A DNA stretch of 64,000 nucleotides from Flavobacterium sp. UBA6135 (GCF_002428305.1 NZ_DIVJ01000003.1:62001-126000); one strand, 5' to 3'. Numbered from the stretch's first letter, positions 26,063-34,178 are shown. Translations and numbers: made by a program. The notes: generated by a model not told the origin, from the sequence alone.

Positions 26063-26479
26063 TTATTCAGTCGTGCTCAAAAAATCATCAGGTGTTAAAA
26101 CAGTTATTTCTGCAAATTTATAATCTTTTAAATCTCTAGTGACAATACAATCCATATTATTTATGGATTGTGCGGAAACAATTTGAATGGCATCTTCAAA
26201 ATCTTTGTGGTTGGATTTTAGGCTTTTTTTGATGATATTTATATCTACAGGAATAATAACGATATGTTCCGTTAAATGTTCAATTGCAGTTCTTGTTTTT
26301 TCCTCAGAAATAGATTTTTTTAAAATATAATGTAAAGTTGTAATTGTATTTGATGAAGTGTAAAGACGAATACTTCTTTTTATTCCTAAATTATAAATTT
26401 TCAGAGAATTATCAACAAAAGGAAATCGATTAGCATATACGTCAACTAATATATTAATGTCGATAAATACGTTTTTCAT
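26063..26479 (-). CDS. PIN-domain toxin (VapC-like)
   Basis: A 138-residue predicted Mg-dependent ribonuclease. The PIN acidic residues are seen in 'VFIDINILVDVYANR' (Asp7 and neighbours), 'SNHKDFEDAIQIVSA' and 'IVTRDLKDY'. Such proteins are toxins that cut tRNA, rRNA or mRNA when freed from the antitoxin. Its ATG overlaps the antitoxin stop by 4 bp (ATGA at 26476-26479), the usual antitoxin-first order. The closest description is the DUF6364-associated PIN group in Bacteroidota; exact family is inferred. Confidence 0.85.
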   Translation of the reverse strand: MKNVFIDINILVDVYANRFPFVDNSLKIYNLGIKRSIRLYTSSNTITTLHYILKKSISEEKTRTAIEHLTEHIVIIPVDINIIKKSLKSNHKDFEDAIQIVSAQSINNMDCIVTRDLKDYKFAEITVLTPDDFLSTTE

Positions 26480-26742
26480 ATTCCATATTTTTCTTTATAA
26501 TATTCTTCTTTGGCTTTTTTAATGTCAAAATCAGGTGGTAGTTGAATTATTCCAACTAATTTTTTTAGCTGAGGATCAATTTCATCATCTTCAGTTGTAT
26601 CATTTTTTTTATCTGATTTTTCAACCAAATTTTTAAAATAATTCTCCACCATTTCAGATAAGCTTCTGCCGGTTCCTTTGGCATAAATTTTGGCTTTCTC
26701 AATGATCTCTTTGTCTAGTGATAATGTGAGCTTGGTATTCAT
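26476..26742 (-). CDS. Antitoxin of the PIN toxin, ribbon-helix-helix type (DUF6364-like)
   Basis: 88 residues. 'KLTLSLDKEIIEKAKIYAKGTGRSLSEMVENYF' (residues 3-36) is a ribbon-helix-helix DNA-binding region; the acidic linker and the C-terminal 'DPQLKKLVGIIQLPPDFDIKKAKEEYYKEKYG' is the toxin-neutralising tail typical of DUF6364 antitoxins. It should repress its own operon. A TACATTTG box (complement of 26757-26764) lies 14 bp before the ATG. Confidence 0.87.
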   Translation of the reverse strand: MNTKLTLSLDKEIIEKAKIYAKGTGRSLSEMVENYFKNLVEKSDKKNDTTEDDEIDPQLKKLVGIIQLPPDFDIKKAKEEYYKEKYGI

Positions 26743-26756
26743 ACGTGTAGTTTTTG

Positions 26757-26764
26757 CAAATGTA
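26757..26764 (-). promoter_or_regulatory. Putative -7 box of the toxin-antitoxin operon
   Basis: TACATTTG on the minus strand (plus CAAATGTA), 14 bp before the antitoxin ATG. It matches TANNTTTG. No TTG box is seen at the standard distance. Confidence 0.45.
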
Positions 26765-26771
26765 CGTAAAA

Positions 26772-26865
26772 TTATTTTTCAGTCTTGTTAATTTTTTTCA
26801 AAATATTCCTCGCCGCCGCTTTATATCCCGCACAATGATCTGAATAATCTTGGCTTAAAAATAGG
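26772..26865 (-). pseudogene. C-terminal remnant of a paralogue of the 28855-29400 gene
   Basis: Read on the minus strand, this stretch encodes LFLSQDYSDHCAGYKAAAR then NILKKINKTEK and a stop at 26772-26774. It matches the end of the protein at 28855-29400 (ILSQDYSNHSAGYKAAARNILKRLK) residue for residue over about 22 positions, with mostly silent base changes over ~70 bp. No upstream part of the gene is present: homology stops near 26865. It is therefore a truncated, diverged duplicate, left at one side of the HEPN insert while the intact copy sits at the other side. Confidence 0.8.
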
Positions 26866-26930
26866 ATAAATAACTTTAGTAGATTTTTTTAAGTAGTATG
26901 TTGTGAGAGTTTAGTATTTATAAAATAAAA

Positions 26931-26954
26931 AAAGCAACTAATTAAAGTTGCTTT
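26931..26954 (-). terminator. Hairpin terminator
   Basis: A 9-bp stem AAAGCAACT / AGTTGCTTT with loop AATTAA. On the minus strand it is followed by a T-rich run (TTTTTATTTTATAA after GTTGC), a good intrinsic terminator; on the plus strand the tail TTTATTT is weaker. No intact minus-strand gene ends here, so it may have protected the toxin-antitoxin operon or be a leftover of the lost gene. Confidence 0.6.
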
Positions 26955-27042
26955 ATTTCCTAGGAACCTAGACATAAACATTAATTCTTTCAAATTAAGA
27001 GGGAAACATCTGAAGTTCCTTTTAGTATTGTTGAATAATAAT

Positions 27043-27050
27043 TATCTTTG
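27043..27050 (+). promoter_or_regulatory. Putative -7 box of the HEPN-type gene
   Basis: TATCTTTG fits TANNTTTG and lies 28 bp before the ATG. TTG triplets upstream are at non-standard spacing (9 and 12 bp). Confidence 0.4.
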
Positions 27051-27078
27051 ATAAAACTATATGCAAATATAATAAATT

Positions 27079-28851
27079 ATGATAAAAGTAGTACCAAAGA
27101 TTTTGTTAAATAAAATTGAGATGTTTTTTGTGGAGAAATCTATGGAGCTTTTACATAGAGAAACTATAGATACTAATAGGCTAAGAATAAACAATCCTTT
27201 AACCGTAATTAAAGAACTTGTTCAAGTTTGTGGAGATTTAAAAGATAATAAGTTGAAAAATAATGACTATGCTAAAAGTCTATTTGGAGAGGCTTTTATG
27301 ATTTTGTCAAAAGAGCATTACTTATCTTCGCCAACCATTAATATAAATTATTTTGTTGATTTGATTAATCCTAAAAATTTTGAAAAAACAGAGTTTTCAA
27401 AAATAATATACTCAGGAAATTTAATTATAAAAGATAATGAAAATTATATTGATGTGCTTTTTGAGCAAAATTTTGTCACAATCAATGAAAACAGAGAAAA
27501 TGAAAATGTTAACTTTGAAGTATTGTTAAGATTTAGTAAAAAAATAGAGTTTTTGTATACCGAATTAATATCAATTGGTTACTCAAAGTTTTATTTATCA
27601 AGATTTATATCAGCAATATTTGCAGGTTTAGATAATATTTCATTTGATGAAAGATTTGAAATAATTAAATCTTTAAAAGATAGAGAAGATGAAGAATTTG
27701 AAGTAGTGTTTGGTTTAGATACAACTAAATCTGATAATATAAAAATAAGACAATTATCAGATAAAGCAATGATTCTCGATAAAAGTAAGATATTTAATTT
27801 GTCAGTTAAAACTGATGGATTAATTGATGATTTTATAGAAAAAAATCAACAGCATTTATTATTTTCCTTGAAGGTAAAAACAAAAGATTATTATCAAGCT
27901 CTGAATAAAGCTAGAAGTAAAGTTTTAATTATGCTTGATGTTATATATTTAGGACACAGCAATAGAACTATTTATTTAACAAAGGAATGTTTTATAATTG
28001 GTTCTAAAAGACCTGATAAATCCAGTACATTTCAAACTTCATATCAGATTGATGGTTATTATAAAGATAACAGAAAATTATACAATGAATATCTTGGGAG
28101 GTTTTCCACTTTACAGACTTTAAATATTAATAAAGAAACAATTAATAAAATAAATTCTGGAATACGATATTTGAGAATGGGTGGAGAATCTGACGAAATA
28201 ATAAATAAATTTTTGAATTATTGGATTGGTTTAGAATATGTTTTTTCAACTTTTGAAGCCGACGCTTACACTGTTGGAAGGCTAAAAGATTACTTTAAAA
28301 GATGTCATTCATTAATTTATTTGAAAAGAAACATTAAGGAATTTCATCGAGATATAAGAAAATTAAATCAACAACATATAGTACCACTATATAATGAAAA
28401 TTTAGAGTATTTAAAAAGTGAAGAAAGTTATAATTTGTTAATTAATCAAAGTACATCTCCACTAATTGTATTCAGAGCCCAATATTATAGATATTTATTG
28501 ATTGATGGAAAAAAAATGAAAGATACTTTAGAAAAACATCAAAAAAATTTAGAATGGAATTTGACGAGAATTTATAGAGTCAGGAATGAAATTGTTCATA
28601 ATGCTGCTTTAAAAGAAGATTTGACAGTATTGACATCGCATTTAAGATATTATCTTACATTCATTTTAAATGGGTTAATGGAGTTTTTTATAAATCATCC
28701 TGTAGATGTTGATAAGGATAAATTTTTTTCAATTGAAGATTATTTTTTATTTCAAGATCTTAAATTGTCTAGTTTATCTAGTTATAATAAAAATGAAATT
28801 AATTTTATTGATTTAATAGATATCAATAATCCATTAGAAATAATTATATAA
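27079..28851 (+). CDS. Large HEPN-type (Apea-like) protein, putative ribonuclease
   Basis: 590 residues, soluble, no signal peptide. I do not recognise the N-terminal ~350 residues. The C-terminal part (about 365-545) is helical and contains R-N-x-x-x-H at Arg502-His507 in 'RIYRVRNEIVHNAA', the active-site motif of HEPN ribonucleases and close to Apea-like HEPN text; 'NKFLNYWIGLEYVF' upstream is also typical of that group. HEPN proteins act in toxin-antitoxin, abortive infection and other RNA-cutting defence. The gene is much more AT-rich than its neighbours (one 60-base line at 28741 has 9 G/C; one in hpt at 29701 has 24), and it sits between purK and hpt beside a PIN toxin pair, so it was probably acquired. 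It ends 3 bp from a convergent gene. Confidence 0.7.
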   Translation: MIKVVPKILLNKIEMFFVEKSMELLHRETIDTNRLRINNPLTVIKELVQVCGDLKDNKLKNNDYAKSLFGEAFMILSKEHYLSSPTININYFVDLINPKNFEKTEFSKIIYSGNLIIKDNENYIDVLFEQNFVTINENRENENVNFEVLLRFSKKIEFLYTELISIGYSKFYLSRFISAIFAGLDNISFDERFEIIKSLKDREDEEFEVVFGLDTTKSDNIKIRQLSDKAMILDKSKIFNLSVKTDGLIDDFIEKNQQHLLFSLKVKTKDYYQALNKARSKVLIMLDVIYLGHSNRTIYLTKECFIIGSKRPDKSSTFQTSYQIDGYYKDNRKLYNEYLGRFSTLQTLNINKETINKINSGIRYLRMGGESDEIINKFLNYWIGLEYVFSTFEADAYTVGRLKDYFKRCHSLIYLKRNIKEFHRDIRKLNQQHIVPLYNENLEYLKSEESYNLLINQSTSPLIVFRAQYYRYLLIDGKKMKDTLEKHQKNLEWNLTRIYRVRNEIVHNAALKEDLTVLTSHLRYYLTFILNGLMEFFINHPVDVDKDKFFSIEDYFLFQDLKLSSLSSYNKNEINFIDLIDINNPLEIII

Positions 28852-28854
28852 AAC

Positions 28855-29400
28855 TTATTTCAATCGTTTCAAAATATTCCTCGCTGCCGCCTTATAACCC
28901 GCAGAATGATTCGAATAATCCTGACTTAAAATTGGTTTTAATTCCTCATAAATCCAATCATATTTTTTTCCTAAAACAAATAATGCTTTCATTGCGTATG
29001 CTTTTGAAGCTACTTTTTCGTCTTGAATTAATCGGTCAATCAACGCTTCAATCAGAATGTGTTCTTGCTCTTTGGTCAAATTAATTCCGTTTTTTCGATG
29101 ATTGCTTTTAGTCAAAAACATTGCAATTCGAGTGGCAGGTCTCAACGAAGAATCATTTTTAATTTTATGTAACACTTCGCAAAATTCATCGATATAAGGA
29201 ACGAGTAATTTAAGCTTTTTTTCACCTACCAAATCCAAACTCCAAAAGGCTTTTACATGTAATTCATGTGAAATGTCAAAAGCAATCGATATCAATTCTT
29301 TCAAATTTTCTTCACTTTTCATGGCAAAATTACTTACCATAACTCTACTTTTTACGTGTGCGGTGCTTCCTTCTATTTTTTGATATAGCATTGAATTCAT
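28855..29400 (-). CDS. Helical-repeat protein of unknown function
   Basis: A 181-residue soluble protein made of alternating helices ('ENLKELISIAFDISHELHVKAFWSLDLV', 'KLLVPYIDEFCEVLHKIKNDSSLRPATRIAMFLTKS', 'VASKAYAMKALFVLGKKYDWIYEELKPIL'), a pattern of HEAT/ARM-like repeats. I cannot assign a function; enzymatic motifs are not visible. It lies divergent from hpt, 93 bp from its ATG. A diverged copy of its C-terminus is found at 26772-26865, showing it was once duplicated. Confidence 0.72.
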   Translation of the reverse strand: MNSMLYQKIEGSTAHVKSRVMVSNFAMKSEENLKELISIAFDISHELHVKAFWSLDLVGEKKLKLLVPYIDEFCEVLHKIKNDSSLRPATRIAMFLTKSNHRKNGINLTKEQEHILIEALIDRLIQDEKVASKAYAMKALFVLGKKYDWIYEELKPILSQDYSNHSAGYKAAARNILKRLK

Positions 29401-29464
29401 GGGGTAAATATACCAATTTTACAAAAAAGTCGGAATTCTTACTTCGTAATACTCAAGACTTCCT

Positions 29465-29472
29465 TAAATTTG
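29465..29472 (+). promoter_or_regulatory. Putative -7 box of hpt
   Basis: TAAATTTG matches TANNTTTG and lies 21 bp before the hpt ATG, giving a very short leader. No TTG is found at the expected spacing. Confidence 0.5.
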
Positions 29473-29493
29473 CACTTTATTAAAAATCAGAAC

Positions 29494-30024
29494 ATGATAC
29501 ACCTTCACGATAAAACATTTGTGCCATTCATTTCTTCGGAAGAATTGAATTTTGCAATTTCCAATTTAGCCAAACAAATGGACGATGATTTTTTTGATGA
29601 AATTCCTGTTTTTATAGGAGTTTTAAACGGAGCATTCATGGTTTTGTCCGATTTAATGAAAGAATATCGTGGGATGTGTGAAGTGAGTTTTGTGAAATTA
29701 TCTTCCTACGAAGGCACTCAAACCACCAATGAAGTAAAACAACTCATCGGTTTAAACCAAAATTTAGAAGGGAGAACCGTTGTTATAGTTGAAGATATCA
29801 TCGATACCGGAAATACCATCGAAGAATTGAAAGCAATTTTTAAAGAGAAAAATGTAAAGCACCTTAAAATTGCCACTTTGTTTTTAAAACCGGATGCCTA
29901 CAAAAAAGACATTAAAATTGATTATGTCGGAATCCGAATTCCAAACAAATTCATCGTAGGCTATGGTCTTGATTATGATGGTTTGGGTAGAAATTTACCC
30001 GATGTTTATCAACTTGCAGAATAA
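29494..30024 (+). CDS. hpt: Hypoxanthine phosphoribosyltransferase
   Basis: Salvages hypoxanthine/guanine with PRPP to IMP/GMP in the cytosol. I start at ATG 29494 ('MIHLHDKTFVPFISSEEL'); the frame opens earlier only at a TTG that lies in the -7 box. 176 residues. Visible motifs are 'VFIGVLNGAFMVLSDLM', 'VKLSSYEGTQTT' and the PRPP-binding 'VVIVEDIIDTGNTIEEL' (about residues 95-111), then 'KPDAYKKDIKIDYVGIRIPN' near the end. It lies just before adk and obgE on the same strand, 44 bp from adk. Confidence 0.94.
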   Translation: MIHLHDKTFVPFISSEELNFAISNLAKQMDDDFFDEIPVFIGVLNGAFMVLSDLMKEYRGMCEVSFVKLSSYEGTQTTNEVKQLIGLNQNLEGRTVVIVEDIIDTGNTIEELKAIFKEKNVKHLKIATLFLKPDAYKKDIKIDYVGIRIPNKFIVGYGLDYDGLGRNLPDVYQLAE

Positions 30025-30068
30025 ATCCTAAAATCTAAGAATCTAACAATCCAACAATTCATATTAAA

Positions 30069-30641
30069 ATGATTAACATCGTTCTTTTCGGAAAACCGGG
30101 TGCAGGAAAAGGCACACAAGCTGAATTTTTAAAAGAAAAATACAATTTAACGCATTTATCAACCGGCGATATTTTCCGATTCAATATAAAAAATGACACC
30201 GAATTAGGAAAATTAGCCAAAACTTTTATAGATAAAGGTGATTTAGTGCCTGATGAAGTAACCATACAAATGTTGCAAAGTGAAGTAGATAATAATCCTG
30301 ATTCTGCCGGATTTTTATTTGATGGTTTCCCAAGAACAATTGCACAAGCCGAAGCTTTAGATGCATTTTTAACGTCTAAAAATCAGAAAATTACAGCAAC
30401 GGTAGCCTTAGAAGCTGATGATGAGGTTTTAGTAAAACGCTTGTTAGAAAGAGGGAAAACTTCTGGAAGAGCTGACGATCAAGACGAAGATAAAATTAGA
30501 AATAGATACCAAGAATACAACGAAAAAACCGCTCCGTTAATGGCATATTATAAAGCCCAAGGAAAGTTTTATGCCGTAAACGGAATTGGTTCAATCCCAG
30601 AAGTAAACGATCGATTGAATCACGTGTTTGATTCATTATAG
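30069..30641 (+). CDS. adk: Adenylate kinase
   Basis: Interconverts ATP+AMP and 2 ADP. 190 residues with P-loop 'LFGKPGAGKGTQAEFL' (residues 5-20), AMP-binding 'LSTGDIFRFNI', 'GFLFDGFPRTIAQAEAL' and 'RLLERGKTSGRADDQDEDKIRNRY'. The LID is the short type with no zinc cysteines. The spacer from hpt has repeats of AATCTAA/AATCCAA units ending just before the ATG. Confidence 0.95.
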   Translation: MINIVLFGKPGAGKGTQAEFLKEKYNLTHLSTGDIFRFNIKNDTELGKLAKTFIDKGDLVPDEVTIQMLQSEVDNNPDSAGFLFDGFPRTIAQAEALDAFLTSKNQKITATVALEADDEVLVKRLLERGKTSGRADDQDEDKIRNRYQEYNEKTAPLMAYYKAQGKFYAVNGIGSIPEVNDRLNHVFDSL

Positions 30642-30675
30642 CAGCTAATCCGGCTTTCCTCTACAATCCGGGCTA

Positions 30676-30734
30676 AAAAGACAACTGACAACCGATAACG
30701 GATAACGGTCAATCGACAACAGAAAACAGAAAAA
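30676..30734. repeat. GACAAC-type repeats before obgE
   Basis: The last ~55 bp before the obgE ATG contain GACAACTGACAACCGATAAC, GGATAACGG, CGACAACAGAAAACAGAAAA: repeated (G/C)A(C/T)AAC units of 7-8 bp. A related array precedes the Mur ligase gene at 34880-34931 and ends with the same CGACAACAGAAAA just before the ATG. Confidence 0.65.
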
Positions 30735-31739
30735 ATGACAGAAGGAAATTTTGTAGACTACGTAAAAATATATGTTTCATCCGGAAAGGGAGGGAAGGGA
30801 TCTTCGCATCTTCATCGTGAAAAATTCATTGAAAAAGGTGGTCCCGATGGTGGTGATGGTGGTCGAGGTGGTCACGTTTATTTAAAAGGAAACAAAAGTC
30901 TTTGGACATTATTTCATTTGAAATTCATTAAACACATTCGTGCCGGCCATGGTGGTGATGGTGGAAGTTCAAGAAGTACAGGTCATGATGGTGAAGATAA
31001 ATTTGTGGAAGTTCCGTTGGGAACCGTTGTTCGTGATCAGGAAACAGGAGAAATTCTGTTTGAAATCACCGAACACGATGAAGTAAAAATCATTGCAAAA
31101 GGTGGAAAAGGCGGACTCGGAAACTGGCATTTCCGATCGTCAACCAATCAAACACCACGTTATGCTCAACCCGGAATGCCGGTGGAAGAAGTGGATGTGA
31201 CTTTAGAATTGAAAGTTTTAGCCGATGTTGGTTTGGTAGGTTTTCCAAATGCCGGAAAATCAACGTTACTTTCGGTGATGACATCAGCCAAACCTAAAAT
31301 TGCCGATTATCCGTTTACGACATTAAAACCTAATTTAGGGATTGTGTCCTACAGAGATTTTCAATCGTTTGTAATGGCTGATATTCCCGGAATCATCGAA
31401 GGAGCTGCCGAAGGAAAAGGACTTGGTCATTACTTTTTACGCCACATTGAACGAAATTCAATTTTACTGTTTTTAGTGCCTGCCGATGCGGCAGATATCA
31501 AAAAAGAATACGAAATTTTGTTGGATGAACTTCGCCGATACAATCCTGAAATGTTGGATAAAGACCGAATTTTAGTGATTTCCAAATGCGATATGTTGGA
31601 TGATGAACTAAGAGGTGAACTCGAAAAACAAATGAAAAAAGAGTTCAAAGGCGTTAAATACCATTTTATATCTTCAGTTGCACAACAAGGTTTGCAAGAA
31701 TTGAAGGATATGTTATGGAAAATGTTGAATGAAGAATAA
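30735..31739 (+). CDS. obgE: Obg-family GTPase
   Basis: A 334-residue ribosome-associated GTPase involved in 50S maturation and stress control. Residues 1-~158 are the glycine-rich Obg fold ('SGKGGKGSSHLHREKF', 'GGPDGGDGGRGGHVY', 'GGDGGSSRSTGHDGED'); the G domain follows with G1 'GFPNAGKSTLLS', G3 'DIPGIIEGAAEGKGLG' and G4 'VISKCDML'. The C-terminal OCT domain of longer Obg proteins is absent. A strong terminator follows at 31762-31790. Confidence 0.96.
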   Translation: MTEGNFVDYVKIYVSSGKGGKGSSHLHREKFIEKGGPDGGDGGRGGHVYLKGNKSLWTLFHLKFIKHIRAGHGGDGGSSRSTGHDGEDKFVEVPLGTVVRDQETGEILFEITEHDEVKIIAKGGKGGLGNWHFRSSTNQTPRYAQPGMPVEEVDVTLELKVLADVGLVGFPNAGKSTLLSVMTSAKPKIADYPFTTLKPNLGIVSYRDFQSFVMADIPGIIEGAAEGKGLGHYFLRHIERNSILLFLVPADAADIKKEYEILLDELRRYNPEMLDKDRILVISKCDMLDDELRGELEKQMKKEFKGVKYHFISSVAQQGLQELKDMLWKMLNEE

Positions 31740-31761
31740 TTTTAAATTATATATTTCTTAC

Positions 31762-31790
31762 AAAAGCATCCCTAATCGGATGCTTTTTTT
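31762..31790 (+). terminator. Rho-independent terminator after obgE
   Basis: Stem AAAAGCATCC / GGATGCTTTT (10 bp), loop CTAATC, followed by TTT. It closes the hpt-adk-obgE run. Confidence 0.85.
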
Positions 31791-31906
31791 ATGGAATTCT
31801 AAAAATTAAGTTAAAAAATATGCAGGTGTAGTGGTTTTTCAATTAAAAAAATAATTTCAAAAGGCAAAAAAAAGTATATTCGCAAACAGTAAAAATTAAT
31901 CAAAAA

Positions 31907-34054
31907 ATGAAAAAAATTATTTTAAGTCTTGTAGCATTAATTGCGTTTGCTCCGGCAACCGTTTTTGCTAACGAAGGAATGTGGTTTTTAATGCATATTC
32001 AGCGACTAAATCAACGCGATATGCAAAAAATGGGATTGCAGTTAACGGCTGAAGAAATATACAGCATTAACAATTCCAGTGTAAAAGATGCCATTGTACA
32101 ATTTAATGGTGGTTGTACTGCCGAAATGATTTCCAAAGATGGTTTGGTATTGACCAATCACCACTGTGGATATGATAAAATTGCAGAACTTTCAACTCCG
32201 GAAAGCAACTATTTAAGAGATGGTTTTTGGGCTCAAAACCGCAAAGCGGAATTAAAACCTAAAAGTTTATTTGTACGTTTCTTCGTTCGTATGGATGATG
32301 TAACCAAACGAATTTTAGGCGTTGTGAATGACAAAATGACTGAAGCAGAACGCGAAGCGGCAATCAATCAAGAAACAGCAAAAATTCAAAAGGAAAATGA
32401 TGGTGGCGGAAAATATACTGTTTCTGTTCGTCCTTTTTTCCAAGGAAATGAATATTATTATTTTGTATATCAAGATTACACCGATGTTCGTTTAGTTGGA
32501 ACGCCAACTGAAAGTATCGGAAAATTTGGTGGTGATACTGACAACTGGGAATGGCCTCGTCACACAGGAGATTTCGCTTTATTCAGAGTTTATGCTGATG
32601 CCAACGGAAATCCGGCTGAGTATTCAGAAAACAATGTTCCGTTAAAACCAAAACACCATTTGCCAATTAGCTTGAAAGGTGTTCAAGAAAATGATTTTGC
32701 TATGATTTTAGGATATCCGGGTCGTACAAACCGTTGGATGCCGGCTGAAGGAATTGAGCAAAACGTAAAATTTGCCTACCCGGCTTGGGTTGAAGGTTCA
32801 AAAATGTCAATGGACAAAATGAAAGTGCACATGGACAAAGACGACAAAGTTCGTTTGGATTATGCTTCTAAATATGCTTCTATTGCCAATTATTGGAAAA
32901 ACAGACAGGGGATGATTGATGCTCTTTCTCAATTTAAAACGGCAGATTCTAAAAGAAAAGTTGAAAAGAAATTTGATAAATGGGCAAACAGCAAAAATAA
33001 TAAAGCTCAATACGGAACAGTTATTAAAGATATCAACGCTTATTATGCTTTAACAAATGAAAAGGCAAAACATGATAACTATTTGAATACTTTATTAAGA
33101 GGAACTTCATTTGGAACGTTGCCGGCTCGTTTAGGAAATCAATTGGTAAATTATTCTAAAGCAGATGCCAATCAAAAAGCTCAAATGAAACCTCGTTTGG
33201 CAGAAATGATTGAAGGAACTTTTGAAACTATTTATTTACCACTTGAAAAAGATGTATTAGCGGGTCAATTAGCTTTGTATGCAGAAAAAGCTAAAGGTTA
33301 TGCTTTAGCACCAAGTATTCAGACTATGGTGGATAGCAAAACTGATTTTAACAGTTATGCATCAAACGTAATTGATTTGAGTTTATTTACTTCAAAAGAA
33401 AGGCTTTTGGCATTTTTAGAGTTACCTAATGCAGAGTTAGTTTCAAATGATCCATTATACAAATTGTCTTCAGATTTGATTGATCATTTTAATAAAAAAT
33501 CAGACGAGTTAAAAGCTGCAGAAGATAAATATCAATCAGGTTTCAGAAAATTAGTTGCAGGTTTACAAGAGTCAAAGTTAAGTCCGATTTTATATCCGGA
33601 TGCCAATTCAACGTTGCGTTTAACCTATGGAAAAGTTCGTGCACTACCTGCAGATAAAAGAAACGATGCAAAAATCAATAATTATACAACTTTAGCCGGA
33701 ATGGTGAAAAAACACAAAGCAGGTGATCCTGAGTTTGATTTGTCACAACCTTTGATTGATTTGTATAACAAAAAAGATTTTGGTCAATATGCAGATAAAG
33801 CGGGTTATATGCCGGTAAACTTTTTGACAGATAATGATATTACAGGTGGAAATTCAGGTTCTCCGGTGTTGAATGGAAAAGGAGAATTAATTGGATTAGC
33901 GTTTGACGGAAACATCGAAGCGATGGCCGGAGACGTTATTTTTGATGACAAATTACAAAGAACAATTAATGTTGATATTCGTTTCGTATTATTTATCATC
34001 GATAAATATGCAGGAGCAAAACATATTATTGACGAGTTAACTATCGTTAAATAA
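31907..34054 (+). CDS. S46 family dipeptidyl-peptidase (DPP7/DPP11 type)
   Basis: A 715-residue periplasmic serine exopeptidase that removes dipeptides from peptide N-termini. Residues 1-21 are a signal peptide (to VFA) and mature 'NEGMWFLMHI' is the family's N-terminus. The catalytic triad regions are 'TNHHCGYD' (His85/86), 'GDTDNWEWPRHTGDF' (Asp222) and 'TGGNSGSPVLNG' (Ser650). Counting 18 residues on from the Ser gives Gly668 in 'AFDGNIEA', the position that is Gly in hydrophobic-residue-preferring DPP7 and Arg in acid-preferring DPP11, so DPP7-like specificity is likely. A terminator follows. Confidence 0.93.
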   Translation: MKKIILSLVALIAFAPATVFANEGMWFLMHIQRLNQRDMQKMGLQLTAEEIYSINNSSVKDAIVQFNGGCTAEMISKDGLVLTNHHCGYDKIAELSTPESNYLRDGFWAQNRKAELKPKSLFVRFFVRMDDVTKRILGVVNDKMTEAEREAAINQETAKIQKENDGGGKYTVSVRPFFQGNEYYYFVYQDYTDVRLVGTPTESIGKFGGDTDNWEWPRHTGDFALFRVYADANGNPAEYSENNVPLKPKHHLPISLKGVQENDFAMILGYPGRTNRWMPAEGIEQNVKFAYPAWVEGSKMSMDKMKVHMDKDDKVRLDYASKYASIANYWKNRQGMIDALSQFKTADSKRKVEKKFDKWANSKNNKAQYGTVIKDINAYYALTNEKAKHDNYLNTLLRGTSFGTLPARLGNQLVNYSKADANQKAQMKPRLAEMIEGTFETIYLPLEKDVLAGQLALYAEKAKGYALAPSIQTMVDSKTDFNSYASNVIDLSLFTSKERLLAFLELPNAELVSNDPLYKLSSDLIDHFNKKSDELKAAEDKYQSGFRKLVAGLQESKLSPILYPDANSTLRLTYGKVRALPADKRNDAKINNYTTLAGMVKKHKAGDPEFDLSQPLIDLYNKKDFGQYADKAGYMPVNFLTDNDITGGNSGSPVLNGKGELIGLAFDGNIEAMAGDVIFDDKLQRTINVDIRFVLFIIDKYAGAKHIIDELTIVK

Positions 34055-34074
34055 GGTTTATTGTTAATTCAATT

Positions 34075-34111
34075 AAAAAATCTGCTTCAGCGATGGAGCA
34101 GATTTTTTTTT
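34075..34111 (+). terminator. Rho-independent terminator after the S46 peptidase gene
   Basis: AAAAAATCTGCT / AGCAGATTTTTT (34075-34086 and 34098-34109) with a 10-base loop and a T-run. Confidence 0.85.
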
Positions 34112-34154
34112 GGTAAACATTTCTAAAATAGTTTATTTACATATTTCATTTCCT

Positions 34155-34162
34155 TACTTTTG
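34155..34162 (+). promoter_or_regulatory. Putative -7 box of the TPR protein gene
   Basis: TACTTTTG fits TANNTTTG, 17 bp before the ATG. No clear -33 TTG. Confidence 0.4.
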
Positions 34163-34178
34163 AATTCAAATTAAAAAC

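Larger units (their letters stand above)
26743..27078. other. 336-bp gap: promoters, gene remnant and terminator
   Basis: No intact gene. It contains, in order, the antitoxin -7 box (26757-26764, minus strand), a remnant of a gene related to the one at 28855-29400 (26772-26865, minus), a hairpin terminator (26931-26954) and a -7 box TATCTTTG (27043-27050, plus) for the HEPN-type gene. Between about 26866 and 26930 I see nothing but AT-rich DNA. Confidence 0.75.

Noticed and set aside
25992..26063. N-terminal extension of PurK to the ATG overlapping the PIN gene stop
   Set aside because: The extra 24 residues are low-complexity (Asn/Lys/Tyr) and unlike PurK, and the ATG at 25991 matches the family start; the overlap with the toxin stop is probably chance.
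26931..26971. Insertion sequence end or target duplication beside the HEPN gene (CTAGGAACCTAG)
   Set aside because: No transposase or matching inverted end on the far side; the hairpin is better explained as a terminator.
29470..29493. Upstream start of hpt at TTG
   Set aside because: The TTG is part of the -7 box; the protein family begins at the ATG 24 bp later.
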